A stretch of DNA of 64,000 nt, taken from Opitutales bacterium (lineage in GTDB: Bacteria; Verrucomicrobiota; Verrucomicrobiia; Opitutales; Intestinicryptomonadaceae). A model generated the notes under the pieces. It had not been told where the DNA came from. It searched no databases and saw only the letters and a program-made list of their open reading frames with translations. Positions 63,491-64,000 of the stretch are shown in pieces; position 1 is the first letter of the stretch, and each line of letters opens with the position of its first letter. The position numbers were made by a program, and so were the translations under genes. The stretch lies in contig SUVP01000002.1 in NCBI GenBank assembly GCA_015061945.1, forward strand, positions 248,001 to 312,000, written 5' to 3'.

Positions 63491-64000
63491 ATGGCTACAC
63501 AGAATACAGATTACGATTTTACAAATATCGAAAAATTTTGGCAAAACAAGTGGGATGCCGATAACACATTCCACGCAGAAACGTCAACAGACGCTCCCAA
63601 GTATTATATACTTGATATGTTCCCCTACCCATCAGGTGCGGGCTTACATATCGGACACCCGGAAGGCTACACTGCTTCGGATATTATTTCCAGATACAAA
63701 TGGGCAAATGGCTTCAACGTGTTGCACCCTATGGGATGGGACGCATTCGGTCTGCCAGCAGAACAATACGCTGTAAAAACAGGCACACATCCAGCAATCA
63801 CCACAACCACAAATATCGACAATTTCCGCAAGCAAATTAAGTCGATTGGCTTTGCTATCGATTGGCAAAGAGAAATCAATACGACTGACCCTAATTATTT
63901 TAAGTGGACTCAATGGATTTTCCTCAAGCTATTCAAAATGGGCTTGGCGTATGTCGACGAAAAGCCTGTTTGGTGGTGTCCACAGTTAGGTACGGTTTTG
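63491..64000 (+). CDS. leuS: Leucyl-tRNA synthetase (partial, 3' end outside window)
   Basis: ATG 63491 opens a frame running off the right edge (170 codons). [34 protein letters not shown] (with the class I HIGH motif near residue 53), [19 protein letters not shown] and [16 protein letters not shown] are the standard N-terminal signatures of LeuRS, which charges tRNA-Leu. A tRNA-Leu(CAA) gene is also in the window but 43 kb away. No strong ribosome binding site is visible. Confidence 0.96.
   Translation, partial: MATQNTDYDFTNIEKFWQNKWDADNTFHAETSTDAPKYYILDMFPYPSGAGLHIGHPEGYTASDIISRYKWANGFNVLHPMGWDAFGLPAEQYAVKTGTHPAITTTTNIDNFRKQIKSIGFAIDWQREINTTDPNYFKWTQWIFLKLFKMGLAYVDEKPVWWCPQLGTVL

Overview
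The window is a chromosomal segment of an AT-rich (roughly 40% GC by eye) Gram-negative-type bacterium. Three secreted proteins end in a near-identical PEP-CTERM sorting signal. There is a fused SecDF, a fused two-domain acyltransferase, many secreted rhamnosidase-type glycoside hydrolases, a glycyl-radical enzyme (anaerobic lifestyle) and mostly weak Shine-Dalgarno sequences. Together these fit a member of the PVC group, most likely a gut-associated Verrucomicrobiota (Opitutae-like). That placement is inference; no rRNA gene is present to confirm it.

Layout. 1-6.7 kb (all minus): a metallophosphoesterase lipoprotein cut by the left edge, an OlsF-like double acyltransferase, then cimA, thrC and lysC (aspartate-family and isoleucine synthesis). 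6.9-9.2 kb: an ABC-F ATPase, then a small locus holding a 38-residue hydrophobic peptide gene with a near-perfect Shine-Dalgarno sequence, an opposing promoter/terminator pair that should make a ~95-nt antisense RNA, and tRNA-Gly(CCC). 9.25-16.5 kb: three tandem GH78-like secreted rhamnosidases. 16.6-20.5 kb: a flavin-reductase-like protein, a GGCC-type (HaeIII-like) restriction-modification system, a truncated ISL3 transposase and tRNA-Leu(CAA). 20.5-31.2 kb: CBS-type pyrophosphatase, a GH106-like rhamnosidase, and an operon of aldose epimerase, glycyl-radical activase, glycyl-radical enzyme and sugar transporter. 31.2-38.5 kb: DEAD-box helicase, a secreted protein of unknown function, and a pyrB-pyrC-CPBP protease-thiL operon. 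38.5-45.1 kb: an accessory-looking cluster with a tandem-AAA ATPase, a membrane protein, a UDG-fold protein lacking half of its iron-sulfur ligands, a MoxR-type AAA protein and a HExxH/vWA protein; a shared palindrome TGCGACA-TATTT-TGTCGCA sits at its promoters. 45.2-51.3 kb: three PEP-CTERM proteins with a recycled 3' cassette, embedded in arrays of small-hairpin repeats. 51.3-64 kb: DeoR regulator, gdhA, two paralogous secreted proteins, recJ, a Gfo/Idh/MocA oxidoreductase, secDF-yajC, a ribbon-helix-helix protein, a Lys/Ala-rich secreted protein and the 5' part of leuS.

How it works together. Secreted GH78 and GH106 enzymes would release rhamnose-like sugars, and the transporter, mutarotase and glycyl-radical enzyme would take up and convert a sugar or sugar-derived compound anaerobically. 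The GGCC restriction system matches a marked shortage of GGCC sites (six found by eye in 64 kb). The strongest candidates for undescribed biology are the co-regulated AAA/UDG/MoxR/vWA cluster and the peptide/antisense RNA locus at 8.9-9.1 kb.
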